Positions 46,016 through 58,492 of a stretch of DNA of 64,000 nucleotides are shown piece after piece. The stretch covers positions 3,968,001 to 4,032,000 of the forward strand of contig WWBZ02000033.1 of assembly GCA_011503125.2 (NCBI GenBank). The letters run 5' to 3'. The notes below the pieces were generated by a model, which was given only the letters and a program-made list of their open reading frames with translations, was not told the DNA's origin and ran no database searches. Source of the DNA: Botryosphaeria dothidea. Its lineage: Eukaryota > Ascomycota > Dothideomycetes > Botryosphaeriales > Botryosphaeriaceae. How positions within the stretch are numbered: position 1 is the stretch's first letter; each line of letters begins with the position of its first letter. Made by a program: the position numbers and the translations under genes.

Positions 46016-46810
46016 TCAAGCCTCGTCCGCCTTCTTCGTGCACTGTCAACCCCACATTAGCCGAACCATCCGTTTGTTCACAGCAAGACAAAAAGGATAA
46101 GAAAAAGAAGAAGAGAAAAGGCCACTTACCCACTCCAAAAACAGCCCATCCCCGGCCTTCCTCGTCACCGTCGTGCCCGCCACCCCATCCACCACCCCCG
46201 TCGCTTCCACCCCGCCATCCGGATACAGCCCCTTCTCCACGCTCCCCCACTTCACGCCGTCCCAGTTCCTGACCTCGGCGCCGGGCACGAACGTCGCGTT
46301 GCCCAGCACGTCGTCCGGCCCGGCGTCGTCGGCCGCGTACAGCCGCAGGTCGAGGTACTGCTGGCGGTAGGGCCCCATGCGGTCGGGCTGGAGGAGGGTG
46401 ACGGAGCCGTGGAAAGGCCCGGTCAGGGAGAGCAGGTATTCGCCGGTGGGCTGGTGGGACGGTTCGGGGTCGGGGGTGGAGGAGGGGGCGTTGAAGTCGG
46501 AGATTTGGAGTTTGAGGGCATCGGGGGTATCGCAGCCTGAGGGGAGGTTTAGTTTTTTTCTTTTGTGGGGGGGGGGGGGGGGATGGAAGCGGGGGCTGAG
46601 TGGTGGAGGTGGTGGTGGGATCGGCTTTTGGAGACACGGAGAGAGTGTGCCGTGATGGCAGCAGGGCATGTTTGGTCTGAATGGCAGGAAGGGAAACTCA
46701 CGGGAGTAGTCCATCCAGATGTGGAAAGTCTTGCCATCCTCGGCGACGGTGGTGGCGCCGGCGAGAGCGGCGCTCATGCAGAGCAGAGCGGTAGACAGAA
46801 GGCCGTGCAT
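46016..46810 (-). CDS. Small secreted protein
   Basis: Three exons on the - strand: 46810-46702, 46536-46130, 46042-46016 (180 aa). The introns are 165 and 87 nt; the first contains a poly-C/G run (14 G on the + strand near 46567). A signal peptide is clear (MHGLLSTALLCMSAALAGA). The mature part contains only two cysteines, one after DYSR and one in LFLEWCTKK at the C-terminus, so at most one disulfide. It includes LSLTGPFHGSVTLL and QYLDLRLYAADD, which look beta-rich. I do not recognise the family. A host- or wall-directed role is possible but unproven. Frame closes perfectly across three exons (543 nt). Confidence 0.8.
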
Positions 46811-48441
46811 ATTTGCGAAATGTGCTGTATAGTGCTTCGAGGTATACGAGGATTTGAAAAAGGATAGTAAGAGCGAACTCTCGACAATATAAGGTAGGTA
46901 TGTAAAGAAAGCAAAAAGGAAACGCAGATCGTTGACCACACCCTCTTATATACTCTAGGCCCCTTCACGGCCATCTCGGAGACATCCCTTGGCTCGTCGA
47001 TCATATAGTTATTGACGGACGGTCTCAGCCTTCTTGGCGGTTACGTGACAACACGAGCAGGAAACATGGATACCGAAAGTATGCGGGAGCACACGTGCAG
47101 CGTGCGGTCCGTCCTGGATGGAGAAACGTCGAACAACAGTACGCGAGCCGACCTTTCCGGGCCGAGGAAAGGGGAAAGAAGAAAGAAGTCGCCCTTGCCT
47201 CGCTCACAACAGCATTCCCTTGCCACGTCGATACTCGTGCTCTCCCTAGTGTAGAAGAACTCGGCGAACAACGAATAGCTACTGCTAATACTCGCCTCGC
47301 GCACGGTCAGCGGCGCGGTTGATCCGCCATCGTAAGACGAAAAAGAAGCATGATTAAGGTGGCAGGTTGTGGGAAGTGTAAATACGAGCGGAAGCTCATA
47401 AGGCTCGAACCTTGCTAAATTTGGCACCGCTGGACTTTGTTGCCAAGCAAACCGACGTCACCCCACAGCCCCGTAGATATTAAAGGGGTGGGCGAAACGG
47501 CGGGGAAAAAGGGAACTAGGGAAACACATATAGCGGGGATGCTCACCGAACATTTAGGCTCTCGGCCTCCATCTTCGTATTCACGGTCGTTTCAACAGAG
47601 GAATGCAGCCAGTTCCGCCCGTGCCTTCGCCTCCGGACTCGTGCGTCAACTGTCCATCCACAAACGCTGGACAACTTCCATCGCCTGGGCTAATTTCATG
47701 AACGCGCAAAAATCACTGAAGAATACCCGCTTGCCGTACACAAGCAGCCGGATAAGGGTTAACAGCTTCCTCGATTCCCACATTCTATATGACTCGGCTC
47801 CACATCGAACATGTCCGGCAAGAAACTTAACACCATCAACCAGTGATCCTCCATATTGATCGATGGGGTGCCGCAAACACAAAAAGCAAGGCAACATCCG
47901 CTTCTGATCACCCTCCAGCTATTTCACCTCCGCTCACCCTCAAACAGCTCTTCTTCGCTGGAAGAAGAAACACGTTAGAAAAGAAAGAAGAAGAAAAAAA
48001 AAAAAGTACACAGGGCTGATGAATCCGCCGTACGCCATGAGTAAAAGACTCCCACCCCTCCGTGACACCTCGCAACGGTATGTGTATGGGTGATGTGATA
48101 GCCGCCCAGGGTTTGAAAAAGAAAAAGGAAAGATTGACGGGAAACAATTGCGTCTCTCGGCAGTATACTTTCACGTTCAAGGTCGCCCGTGTTGACTGCT
48201 CTCGACTCTCACAGCCTCTCTGATGAAATACAGCGTGAAGGCATTGCGGATGAGTTCCCACATCGAGGGAATGAGAGTTGCGAAACGCGTCGAACGCAGT
48301 GTTGTTACTGCTCATTACCTGCGCCTGCGGTTGGCGCTGCGGGTGCGGCTTGTGCTGTGGGAGCCGATTGGTCAGCGTGATCTGTGCCGAAAGTATCCAC
48401 GTCATAGAGATGGTAAACAATCCGGTAGCCAACATCCAGGA
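46811..48441. other. Intergenic
   Basis: Upstream region of the secreted-protein gene and 3' region of the KapC gene. A + frame at 47437-47859 lacks any recognisable feature. Confidence 0.5.
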
Positions 48442-50051
48442 TTAGTCATCAGAGAAATCCCATCCGTCGTTAAAGTTCAGCTGAAAGTAGGTGTTCATGA
48501 AAGCACGGGGCGGCGGCGGAGGACGGCTGCGTGCAATCATCCGGTCTACAATCTCAAGAATGCTGGGCTCTTCCTTTGGGGCCGGGGTAGGAGATGAAGC
48601 AGGTGCTGAGACCGGAGCCGAATCGTCCTCATAGTTGAGAAGGGGACTAACACCAGAGTGTAATTCCTGGTTGATTTGAGCCTCCAATGCATCATCAAAA
48701 GCCGAGCCAAATTGGGTAGGATCGGTAGGCTGAACCGGGGCATAAGGACTGGAATAGGTACTGGAGCGTGGTACCTCAAGACCGGGATATTTGTTGAGAT
48801 ACGGTGATTGGCCCTGGGCGTAAGGAGAGTTGCAGTGCTGGGGAGTGGATGGAAACACGAATCCTAGACTGAATTCGCAACATCATTGAAGACAACCGAA
48901 ATGAGAACGCGAGCCTCCGGTTTGGCTGGACATTCCATTTACGCCAGATGGAACTGTGGACCTCTGAAAAAAGAAAAAGAAAAAGAAAATTATGGCCTAC
49001 CTGAATTGACAGCGGTGTCATCGCTCTTCTGCCTCTTAGCCGGGGGATAGTCGTTCGACGCAGGAATGTACTGTGCTTCCTCATGATTGTGCTTGGAGCC
49101 GTTGTTCAGGTGTTCGCTGGAGGCCTGGGCCGCCGCAGCCTGTGCCGCCGCTTGCTGGAGCTGGTGGGCAGCCGAGGCGGACATGGGCGCGGTCGGCGCA
49201 GGCTGCTGGGGATGTTGCGGCGGGGCAGCATTCTGCGACTGCGGGGACTGGATGTTCTGAACGGGCGGCGGGATCTCCGTGTGCGGGCGCGACAAGTCAA
49301 TGTTGCTCGGCGGCTCGGGATAGCTGCCCTGCGACTCGATGAGGCGGGCTTGCAGGCTGATGACATAGTCGCGCAGCGTGTTGTTCTCGGCCTGGATGGC
49401 GCGGAACTGCTCCGCCATCTGCTTGTAGTCCTCGACCTGGTCCTTGAGCGACTTGATGTATTCCTCCTTGCGCTGGCGGAAAGCTCGCTGTGCTGCACGT
49501 TAGCTGCGGGCCGTCGACGAGGGCGGAGCGCGTGAGGTGAGGTGAGGTGAGCTAACCTGAGCGGCGCGATTTTGGGCGGCACGTTTTGAGGTCGAGAGCT
49601 CGCGACGGCCCTTGCGGCCTCCCTCACTCATATGACCGTCTGCTGCCTCGCCAGCACTCATGGGGTAGCCGGCGGCGGTGATGGAAGGGTCGAGTCCTTG
49701 GTGTTGAGAATGATCGGGGGGATGCGCCGTGGGGCCGGGGGTGATCTGCTGGGGCGGTGGAGGAGGCTGGCCAGCGCCAGCGGCGATGAGGTGCTCTCTT
49801 AAACCTGGGGACATGGAAGGCGGAGTTAGCAGGAGCTGGCGGTGGGCGGTTTGAGCGGAGGATGCAGCTGGGAAGGTGGATGGTCCGGCTTACTCATCTC
49901 GAGATTGTGCGTGGAGCCCTGGAGCGGTCGCGCGAATGGGTTAGCATTTAGGCGTCGCCAAACCAAGCGGCTGGGGCGAGCGCAGTCAGATTAGACTCAC
50001 CGAAGGCGATTGATTCATCGTGTAGCCCCAGGCGTTCGTGGCGGCCGTCAT
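48442..50051 (-). CDS. kapC: KapC-type bZIP transcription factor
   Basis: Five exons on the - strand: 50051-50001, 49918-49894, 49804-49557, 49487-49001, 48863-48442 (410 aa). All introns are GT-AG and 69-137 nt. The bZIP spans about residues 95-155: basic region STSKRAAQNRAAQRAFRQRK, then a leucine-zipper-like heptad stretch (IKSLKDQVEDYKQMAEQFRA). The following lines QARLIESQGSYPEPPSNIDL and SRPHTEIPPP are hallmarks of the KapC family of Aspergillus and relatives. The third intron splits the basic region between AAQ and RAF. The C-terminus ends with NFNDGWDFSDD. It is a nuclear regulator whose targets cannot be read from sequence. The N-terminal start MTAATNAWGYTMNQSPS is inferred from clean splicing of two short exons. 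Confidence 0.9.
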
Positions 50052-51578
50052 TCAACCCGCGACGTGGGGAGGAAGCTGGCGGCGGAGGGCTGGCGCTGGC
50101 GTGGAGCGTGGGAGGAGAGATGCGCTTTGGGCGGAGGCAAAAGGGAGCGTCTGGCAGGAGCACAGGTGAGCGCAGGTCGCCGCGGGCGCAGATTCGCGCG
50201 GGCATGATTGCGACGTAGGGCGCAGTGAAGCTCGTCTCATGCTTTCGCGCGTGTGAGGCTTGGTGGAGGCTCTAACTTACCTTGATGCGTTGATGAATAA
50301 TTTCTGACTGAGACGGGCGGAGGAGACTGGCCACGGGCTTTAATAAGGTATTCGGCGGACGGGGCGGTCCAGGCGGAGCCAAGAGGAGGCAGGCCGCGTC
50401 GGGAACAGCTGCCGTTCCGCTTTCCGAAGCCCGAGATTCCTCACTCTTGCACAGCACGCGCAGGCAGGCGTCCGCGTTATGTCAGACCGGTTGCACGCGC
50501 AGCAGGCAGCAGGTCAAAGAGAGAGAGAGAGAGAGAGCGCCTGCCTCAAGCAGCTGTCTGGCGAAGAAGTGCAGCAGCAGCGCCGGCGGTAGACACTCGT
50601 CTCGGACTTTGCTTACTTAGATATTTCCGGCTATTCCGAATACCGCTCGTCAGCACCCCATCATTACGATTACCAATCCGCGCTCTCCAGTCGCCGCCCT
50701 GCCGCAGCCTCGCCGTCGTCGTCGTCCACCAAAGAACGAGCCAGCGCCCGTCCGCCTGATGCTCGATCCTGCTGCAGCTCTATTCTTGGAGGGCTTAGCG
50801 ATCCATGCCCCCTTTTCCCCCCCCCCCAAATACCCGCCCCTCTACCAACAGTCCAGCCCATCATCCCTCGCCGCGGCGTCCTGCAACCTGGCCCAGCATC
50901 AGGTTACGTAAGGACCGAGGACTACTTACTGCAGCACTCGCCCCGGCCAATCCCCGCCTCACCTCGCCCTCGACTGCTTCCGCAGCTGCCGTTTCGGGTG
51001 AGCTGAGCACGAATCCCCCTCCTCGTCCAAGAAAACCCGTCGAACAACACACCAAGCAGCACGTATTTCGTCCGACCGATTCTGGCCGCTGCCGCCGATC
51101 CCCAGCGCAAAACCCGTCTCATCGCTGCCAGCCTCTCCGCGCCTCACTCACTCACTGACACTAGCGTTTGCACTGTTGGAACATCTTTCAACCAAGCAAT
51201 CTGTGCTGCGTGTTTTACATAGCTGATCTGACTAAGCCGCTGCCGGCTGCATCCCGGCCAAGGCATTAGGTTCAACCGAGTGTGACCTATTAGGCGTGAA
51301 ACCCCGATGGGAGCAAAACCATAAGAAAACAAGGGCGCCGCCTTTTATACATGAAGCAGATGAAAATGAAAAACCAAGGCCACTCGGGCCGCCGCCTATG
51401 CAGGAGCGAACGGAAATAGTAATCACCCTCCCCAGTCCCACCACCAACCCGCCGACACCCATGCCGTATCCATTTTCCATCCTAAAGGACCGAAAGAAGA
51501 TTCGTCAAACTCGTCCCATCATGCAACCACAGCCCCGCTGCCGGCTACGCGCGCAATTATTGGTTTCTGCTGTGTCGA
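50052..51578. other. Intergenic, KapC upstream region
   Basis: GC-rich DNA with a (GA)n microsatellite (about 50519-50538) and a run of nine or more C near 50819. Frames on both strands overlap and are unsupported. Confidence 0.5.
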
Positions 51579-54466
51579 CTACGGAGACTGCGCGTAGGGA
51601 TTACTCGGCTTGCGCGGGAGGGGCTGTTGGCCTTGCTGCTGGCCTCGTTGCTGCTGCTGACTCGTAGTCTGCTGCAGAGGCTTGTACGCTGTGTTGCCCT
51701 GAGGGAACTGCTGGTACTGGTAGCTCTGCGGCGAGCCGTACGAGCCCTGGCTCTGTTGTGGGCTCACAGGGCTCATGTTCTGCGCCCCGCCGTACTCGTA
51801 GTACTCATCATTTTGGCCGCCAGGGCCCGAGACCATGATCGCCGAGGGGCTGGTCGGGCCGGCCTTGCGCTTACCCTTGGTGCTCTCACGCTTCAACGTG
51901 TTGCGTACGTCTTCCGCGTCCTGAGCGTCCATGCTTTTGCCTCCGATCGAACCCGTGCGATTGATGTCGGCTTGATCAGCACGTTCGCGGAATGCATCAT
52001 CCCGATACGGATCCGAGCCAACCGGTCGAGCCGTCAGCGTGTTAATAGCCTGGTTCTCTTGGCCGAGGCCAGCGCCGAGGTAATCGACACCCGAGGAATT
52101 GCCTGCTGGCGCCTCCTTCTTTGACGGATACAGGCGGCCCTTTTCCTTTTCCTCAAGATATGCCTGGCGGCGCTCCTGAGCCTCAGATGCAGTCACGGCG
52201 ACAGACCACGAGGGCTGGTCGGCGGATCCAAGCGCGGCGTCGCTGCCACCAGGAGGTTCGATAGGGATCTTGCGAAGCGCCTGGACGAGAGCGCACATGA
52301 ACTTGTTGCGACGCGTAGCCCGCAGCATCTCGTTGCCCCAGTTGCTCTTGTGGCGACACTCGATTTGGAGTTCCAGCTTGTTGAGCTCCGCGATGCCCTT
52401 GACCTCAATATCGATATCCGGGTGGAAGTCGCGAGAGTTCTCCTTATCGCGGACAAACTTCTGCATCTCGTCCTTGAGAGCAGTGATGTCCTCAAAGGAA
52501 GTTCCGAACGCAACGTAGACGGGAATCTGTTCCCTCATGGCCAGAGACCTGCTGGTGTTCTCAATCCAGAGACTGTTGAGAACAATGTTGGGTATCTGAA
52601 CAGTGCGACCGTTGTTCACACGCTTGAAGACAGTGAAAAGGAGAGAGATGTGCTCAACGGTGAGCTGGTCTGTTCCGTTGGTGAGGTCGACCCTGTCACC
52701 AACATCGTAGGGGTGCTTGACGAAGAGGAAAATGCAGGAACCGAGGACTTCCTGAGCAGTGACTGAGAAAACGAAGGAAAGAGAAAGCAGGGCCGTTCCG
52801 GCAGTCGCAAGTGTAGTGACAAAGCTGGAGTTCAAAAATGCGACTATTGAAAGATCAGTCTGTGGTCCTCAAGAACACTTGGGTGAGACTTACTGAAGAC
52901 GAAGACACAGATAACAAAGACGACAGTGGCGAGCAAACCATCGAGCACGTTGATCGCTTGATCAACATCGTGCATGCTAGTAGCCACAGACTTGCGGCTA
53001 CGTCCAATCTCCGTGACCGTAAGGATCATCTCGTCGAGACTGATATCGCCATTGCCATCCTTGTCGAGAGCCGCGAAGGCTTCCTCAGCTTCTATTTCCC
53101 GGCCAGAGCCAAGAACTTCGACAATGTCATCATGAAAGAGGGCGTTTCTGCCTTCGACGACGAAAGACATCCAAAGACGCTTGGCAAGAGCCTCGGAGGA
53201 ACGCGGTTTCTCGAGCGCCTCGACAACCACGTTGTGGGCAGAATCAGGGTTGAAGACTTGCTTGCCAGTGATCTCGGAAGCAATGTTGCCAAAAGCAGAG
53301 GTAATCTTATCTCCGACACGTCCTACATCATGCAGGAGACGCATGGGGGTCGCCGATCCGGACCGTGCGTGACTCTTCTTGGCACCGGGAATGTTCAGCC
53401 TCAGTGAGTCGTTGATGATGTAATCTTCTTCCTGAAATTCAGGGCAGTAGGATGGGAAGAGCGCCCTGGAAGCATCGAAGAGCAAACCAAGGAGGAATAC
53501 CTGGCGCTTGTTCTCCTTGATCTTCGCGTTGAACTGCTTGCGGTGGTAGTTGATGCTGATGAGCTGGATAAGGAACTTTTCAACGAGCAAGACGCATGCA
53601 GAGACGACAGCTGCGGCAAGGAGCTGACGGACGACCTTCTCCCATTCCTTGACGGAATCTGCGGTAGAGGTGTTGTTGGATGATGCTTTTTTCTCCGCCT
53701 TCGCCTGGGCTTGAATGTCGGGGTTGTGGACCATCAAAGGAATGAAAGTTGCAAGAGAAGTGACGGCCCAGCCGACCAGAGAGAGCGGGATCTCAAGCGC
53801 ACGAAGAACCAAAGCATACTTGCGGACTCCGGAGCTGACGACGCCGGCCAGAATTTGGAAGACTTTGGGAAGGAAATGGGCCACGATTTTGGAAATCCAA
53901 ACGGAGAGCCAGACGACCTCGACCCATGTGAAGAACCTGGAAATGTGTCAGTGACGTGCAGATCTCGGATCGGGGAGCACGACTCACCAGACGATCCGCA
54001 CACCGCCAATCTTCGCGTCCGTAGCGACGGTAGCACCTACAATTATGGGTACTGCAATGCAGAGAGCCAACGGCAGAACGTAGATAAAGTAGCGAGTGAT
54101 AATGCTGAAATTGAGGATCTTGTAGTAAATCCTGCCCACGCGATTGATGTAGTCCTCCTCTCCATCATAACCAACAGTGCCGAGAGGCTCGCCCTTGGAG
54201 TCGAGCTTCTTCACGCGTCGGCCAAAGTGATGGTGGCCCGACTTCTCATTGGGGGTCTCAGTGGTGGGGATCTGGGTGATTGGAGCAGCGCTGCCACTGC
54301 GCATACCGGTCGAGGACGGCGTGCGGCTGGTGACAGGCTCGAGTGGGATGTCAATGGTTGCGTCGTTGGGAGCCATGTCGCTGGGATTGTCGCGCAGAGG
54401 GTGGAAACCCTGACGGGAGAAACGATGGGACGGCGACCTGGGCGACTTCGGGGGGTTGGTGGACAT
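51579..54466 (-). CDS. MscS-family mechanosensitive channel with EF-hand
   Basis: Three exons on the - strand: 54466-53988, 53936-52894, 52843-51579 (928 aa); introns 51 and 50 nt. After a polar N-terminus (about 1-105) come membrane helices around 120-230 and 265-290. A canonical EF-hand loop, DKDGNGDISLDE, is at residues 451-462. The pore-lining helix and beta domain follow (VVFVICVFVF; LNSSFVTTLATAGTALLSLS; SCIFLFVKHPYDVGDRVDL). The C-terminal tail is long and Gln/Ser/Pro-rich. This matches fungal MscS proteins such as fission yeast Msy1/Msy2, calcium-responsive channels of the ER and cortical membranes that act in hypo-osmotic shock. The assignment to the family is firm; location and role are by homology. 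Confidence 0.93.
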
Positions 54467-56600
54467 TTGAATGGTGATCGTTGTGGAGAAGCGCCGCGGT
54501 GGAGAGTCAGTCAGTGTGGAGCAGGCGCCGGGACACAGCTCAATAAAGCTTCCGACGTGACGATCGCGAGGAGATCGCGAAGGCTTCGGCGTGTCTTAAA
54601 TGTCAAGGGGCTGAAGATGCTCCGCGCGCAAAATGACGAAAAAGCCTTCGGTAGGAATGCACGCTGGGCACGCCGGCGTGAGGTGGTAAAACTGGCGCAG
54701 TGGGAAAAAAAAGAAGGCAGGGTCTAGACGAGCATTGAACGAAGGCCCGCCGTCGGTTTGCTGGTGAACAGGAACAGGAAACGAAGGAATAAAAACGCGG
54801 CGTGTCTGGGAGTGAGGTCCTGAGGGAAAAGGAATGAAGGACTCGAAAAGCTTGAGAGCCGTACTCCCGCAGGGACGTGGGCAAAGGAAGGGTGAAACGC
54901 GCCACCGTCCAGGCACGAGCGAATCCCAGGTGCCCGACATCCCAAGGTCCAGCGGCGGCGCCCCGCTAGGCCTCGCTTGGCGACCGCCGCTGCTTTTCTG
55001 GCCTGGCCGTTGTTCCGCCGCCGCCCTCTCCCTGCGCAGCCTACCCACGCCACATACGCACGAAACCCTGTCACTAGGGAAAAAGGGGCTCAGCTCGCTC
55101 GTCTTTCCAAACTTTGCGCCGTGGCTCGTGTCTTGCTATTCCCCCCAGCAGCACCCTCTGGAGCCTCCGATGAAAATGCCGCTTGGCTTTCCCACACGAT
55201 TCACTGATCTGCGGTGCATCACAGATCGAATCCACTGGTGATCCTACCTCAAGCGGCAATCATCGGCGAGCCTATGGAGCGGCGCGACTAGCAGGCCAGC
55301 AAGAGGGACGTGGCCGTGTGGAGCTCTGCAGAGCACAGAGCTTTCCTGCCCGCTGGGTACGCCAGGACGATGACGCCTCTGACTCTGCATCCACGCAATG
55401 CGCAAGCCGCGGCTGGCTGACAGACCACGCCAACTCCATTCGGCCGGCCTGCCTACATACCGGCCGCCGTTAGTGTTCAAGGCTGGCATGCCTCTCTGCG
55501 CATGGCCCAGCAAATTCGCGAAATGACTTAGCCCGCTGCAATGCACCCGCAAAATGGAAAGACCCTGGAAAGGAAAGTGACAGGTCATCCTGGAAAACCC
55601 GGTGGGGGAGGCAAACATCTCGAACTTTGTCTTGCGTGTCCGGTCGTCACGTAATACAATCCAATGCCGATGACGCTGCCAGTTGTCCTACGCTGGTGGT
55701 CCGGACAAACGAAGAAATCCGTGCGTTCCTCTCGCTTGATAGCCGATATAGTTATCTACGACGAAGCCTTACGAATATGATGATCGCCCGTTTTTGATTA
55801 TTGCGTGTCGGTTCGGGAAGCTCCCGAGAGTATGTCATGACACTGCCGCGTGGCCAAGATGCAAAATGCAGGGGGGCCCAACATTCCACGTTTACTAACA
55901 ACACGGCCAACACTTCCGCCCGCAACTGAGAGAAACAGCTTATCGGCCTCAAAATCATAGCATCATCAATATTCCTAGTACCAAGTACACATTACCTGAA
56001 GGAATTTGGAAAGGAATACGAGGTGAAGCAACCGTTGCACTGTAGTGATGCATGCATGTGATAAAGCTTATTCATGCTCTAATCCATGAATTTGCGCTAG
56101 AGCAGCGTTTCTATTCGCGACTGCTGACATGAACTTGCATAGGCACGACTACCTTACGAAATCTGCAGAATTTAAAATAATTGCTTCGGAGCTAATGAGT
56201 TCTGGTATTACACTGCAAAGCAGGTCTCTTAATGGATGAGGAGGCTTTTGCTAAATTTTGTTCTTCTTCGGCAAAAGTGCATTCATGATTGACTTGTTGA
56301 AACACATATCAACATGTAAGGTCATTGTAACATCAGATGATCACGCATTGGCAGCTCAACGAACAATCCGGACCATGACTTCTGTTCAGCGGCAGCACAA
56401 GTTACTACGTCTCAGTTGGGTCCTCAACTCCACTTATGTGATCACGAAATGCAGTCAACTGAATGTCATCATTGATTGAACTACCATCTACGGGCTATCC
56501 CAGCATGGTTAGTACCATGCTCGCATTAGCAAGAGCGATCTCGACTGTATCTCGAGTCGGATCGTAGTAATAAGTGAAAGCACACCCATGCAGCCTCTAT
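54467..56600. other. Intergenic, no convincing gene
   Basis: Upstream region of the channel gene and 3' region of the GPI-type protein gene. Several frames of 60-150 codons overlap antisense frames (54596-55618) without domains. Confidence 0.5.
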
Positions 56601-58492
56601 CTACTGGAAGAAAACAAGGACAAGAGTGATGATGGCCAGCAGGCCAGCGAAGTTGCCACCCTGGACGGCCGCAGCACCACCGTTGAACACAGTAGGGCTA
56701 GGGCTACCAGGAGTGACTGGAGTGACCGGAGTGGTCGGAATGATTAGAGTAGCAGGGGGGGTAGTCGGCAAAGCGATAGTCGAGCTGTTACCCATAGTCG
56801 TGCTACCAATGTCGCCGGTGGAAGCGGGATCCGCACTGGTGTTGCTCTCCACAGACGTGGAGCCGTCGCTAGTAGCACCGCTGACAACGACCAGGGAAGA
56901 CGTCGAAGAGTCGCTAGAGGCACCGCTCACGATGACCATCGAGGAGGAAGTGGAGCCGATGTTGGTCGTCTGCATGATCCAGGAAGTGTACGTGGACGTA
57001 GCGGGAGTGGCCGAGATGGTGATGTACATGGTGCTGGCACCGGCACAGGCGTCATTAGATGTATCGGCTGAAGCGCTGGTCTGCGAGGGGGCCAAGTCGA
57101 AGCTCAAAGACGACTCGCCTGCAGCGAGACCAGCGACAGTGGATGGGACGGAGGTCGTCGGCGTTGAGGTAGAGGAGCTGGTCGCCGTAGGCGGGAACAA
57201 GCTGTCGCACGCGTCAATGTGGGATGACAAGAAGCAGTGGGTGTACGACTCGGTCGAAGTGCTCGAAACGATGGTGGTCGAAGTCGAGGTGGCGAATATG
57301 GTCGTGTCGGAGCCGGGTGTAGTGGGAACGCCCGTACAGTCACGCGCAACGTAAGTGAGCCAGACCGAGGTGTTGCCCTGAGTTGAACGACTGATATAGC
57401 GCTGGCAAGAAGTGGGAATAGCGGCTGTGCTATCAGTGATCAATGCCAGTGGGAACGTAGTGCTCACACCCGTAGCAGTGACAGTGGCCACATCATCGCT
57501 GGCGATGGAGATGCTGGTCACCGCCTCACCACGTTCAGCGTGGGTGTAAACGGGCTGTGAGACGGTAATGGTGACAATGGCGGTCGGCTCCGGGGTAAAC
57601 GGCTCCGGGGTGAAGGGGAAGGTAGGCCAAGGATACTGGGTGAAGACGGGATCGCTGGACTTGGCAGGAGCAGGACCACGGGCCTGGAAAGTCGGCGTTG
57701 GAATAGACGAGCCGGTATCTGACGTGCTCACGAGGGTAATCGCAGTCGAAGTGTGAGTGCGGGTCGACAGGTAAACAGTCGTGATACTAGTGGCGAGCAC
57801 GGCTGTGGAGTGGTCTATCGCAGATGAGATGATGGGAGTCGAAGAAACTTGAGCGGACGAGTTCTTGAACGTGGTGGTTGTCACCATTAACGTGCTGGTA
57901 GAGGTGACAGGAGTCCGAACGGTCGTGGTGCTGGTTGAAACGGTGGAGGACGAGCTCCAAAACAGACTGATCGTCGAGTAAGGATAGCCACCTGTCGAAG
58001 TGTCCACGGGTGAGGAAACAACGGTCGAAACCTCCCTAGGTGAGGTGTTGGCGGACGAGCTGGACGACGGATAGATGGTGAAGGCTCCAGTAGCTCCAGT
58101 GATGGGACCGGGCGAACCAGTCACGAACGAAGCGGTCATGCCGATTAGGGACGGGCCGTTGTCAGTCTCGGTCGCATCGCGACGAGCGATGATAGTCGGG
58201 ACCTGGTCGGGAGCGTAGCAGCCGGTGCTGCCAAGGATTGTAGCGCAGATGGGACGCTCAGTCGGGCAACAGAGAGCCTGAATGTACTCGTTGGCCGGGA
58301 CATGGCATTCGGTAGCGTTGGCGTTCAGGCAGATAGTGTCACAGCTGTGGCATAGTAAGGAGTATCTGAAATTGCAAAAAGATCTGGAGTGAGGGTAACT
58401 GACCTGGCGACCTGACCGTTGATCTGGACACCCAAGAGCAGGAGTAGAAGAAAGGCCATAAAGGCCGACGGAAGTGAGGCCATCGTGACCAT
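56601..58492 (-). CDS. Cys-rich, Ser/Thr-rich GPI-type cell-surface protein
   Basis: Two exons on the - strand: 58492-58404 and 58344-56601 (610 aa); intron 59 nt. The signal peptide is MVTMASLPSAFMAFLLLLLL (a second Met at 58483 is also possible). Right after it is a compact domain with seven cysteines (SCDTICLNANATECHVP, ALCCPTERPICATILGSTGC). Then come about 500 residues very rich in Ser, Thr and Val, and a C-terminal NGGAAAVQGGNFAG-hydrophobic tail that looks like a GPI-anchor signal. Expected product: a heavily O-glycosylated wall or membrane-anchored mannoprotein. The cysteine count and spacing do not fit CFEM (eight Cys). A longer frame extending to 58796 uses intronic sequence and is not the protein. 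Confidence 0.85.

Noticed and set aside
53711..54727. 338-codon + strand open frame
   Set aside because: Antisense shadow of the MscS channel exons 1-2; no domain of its own.
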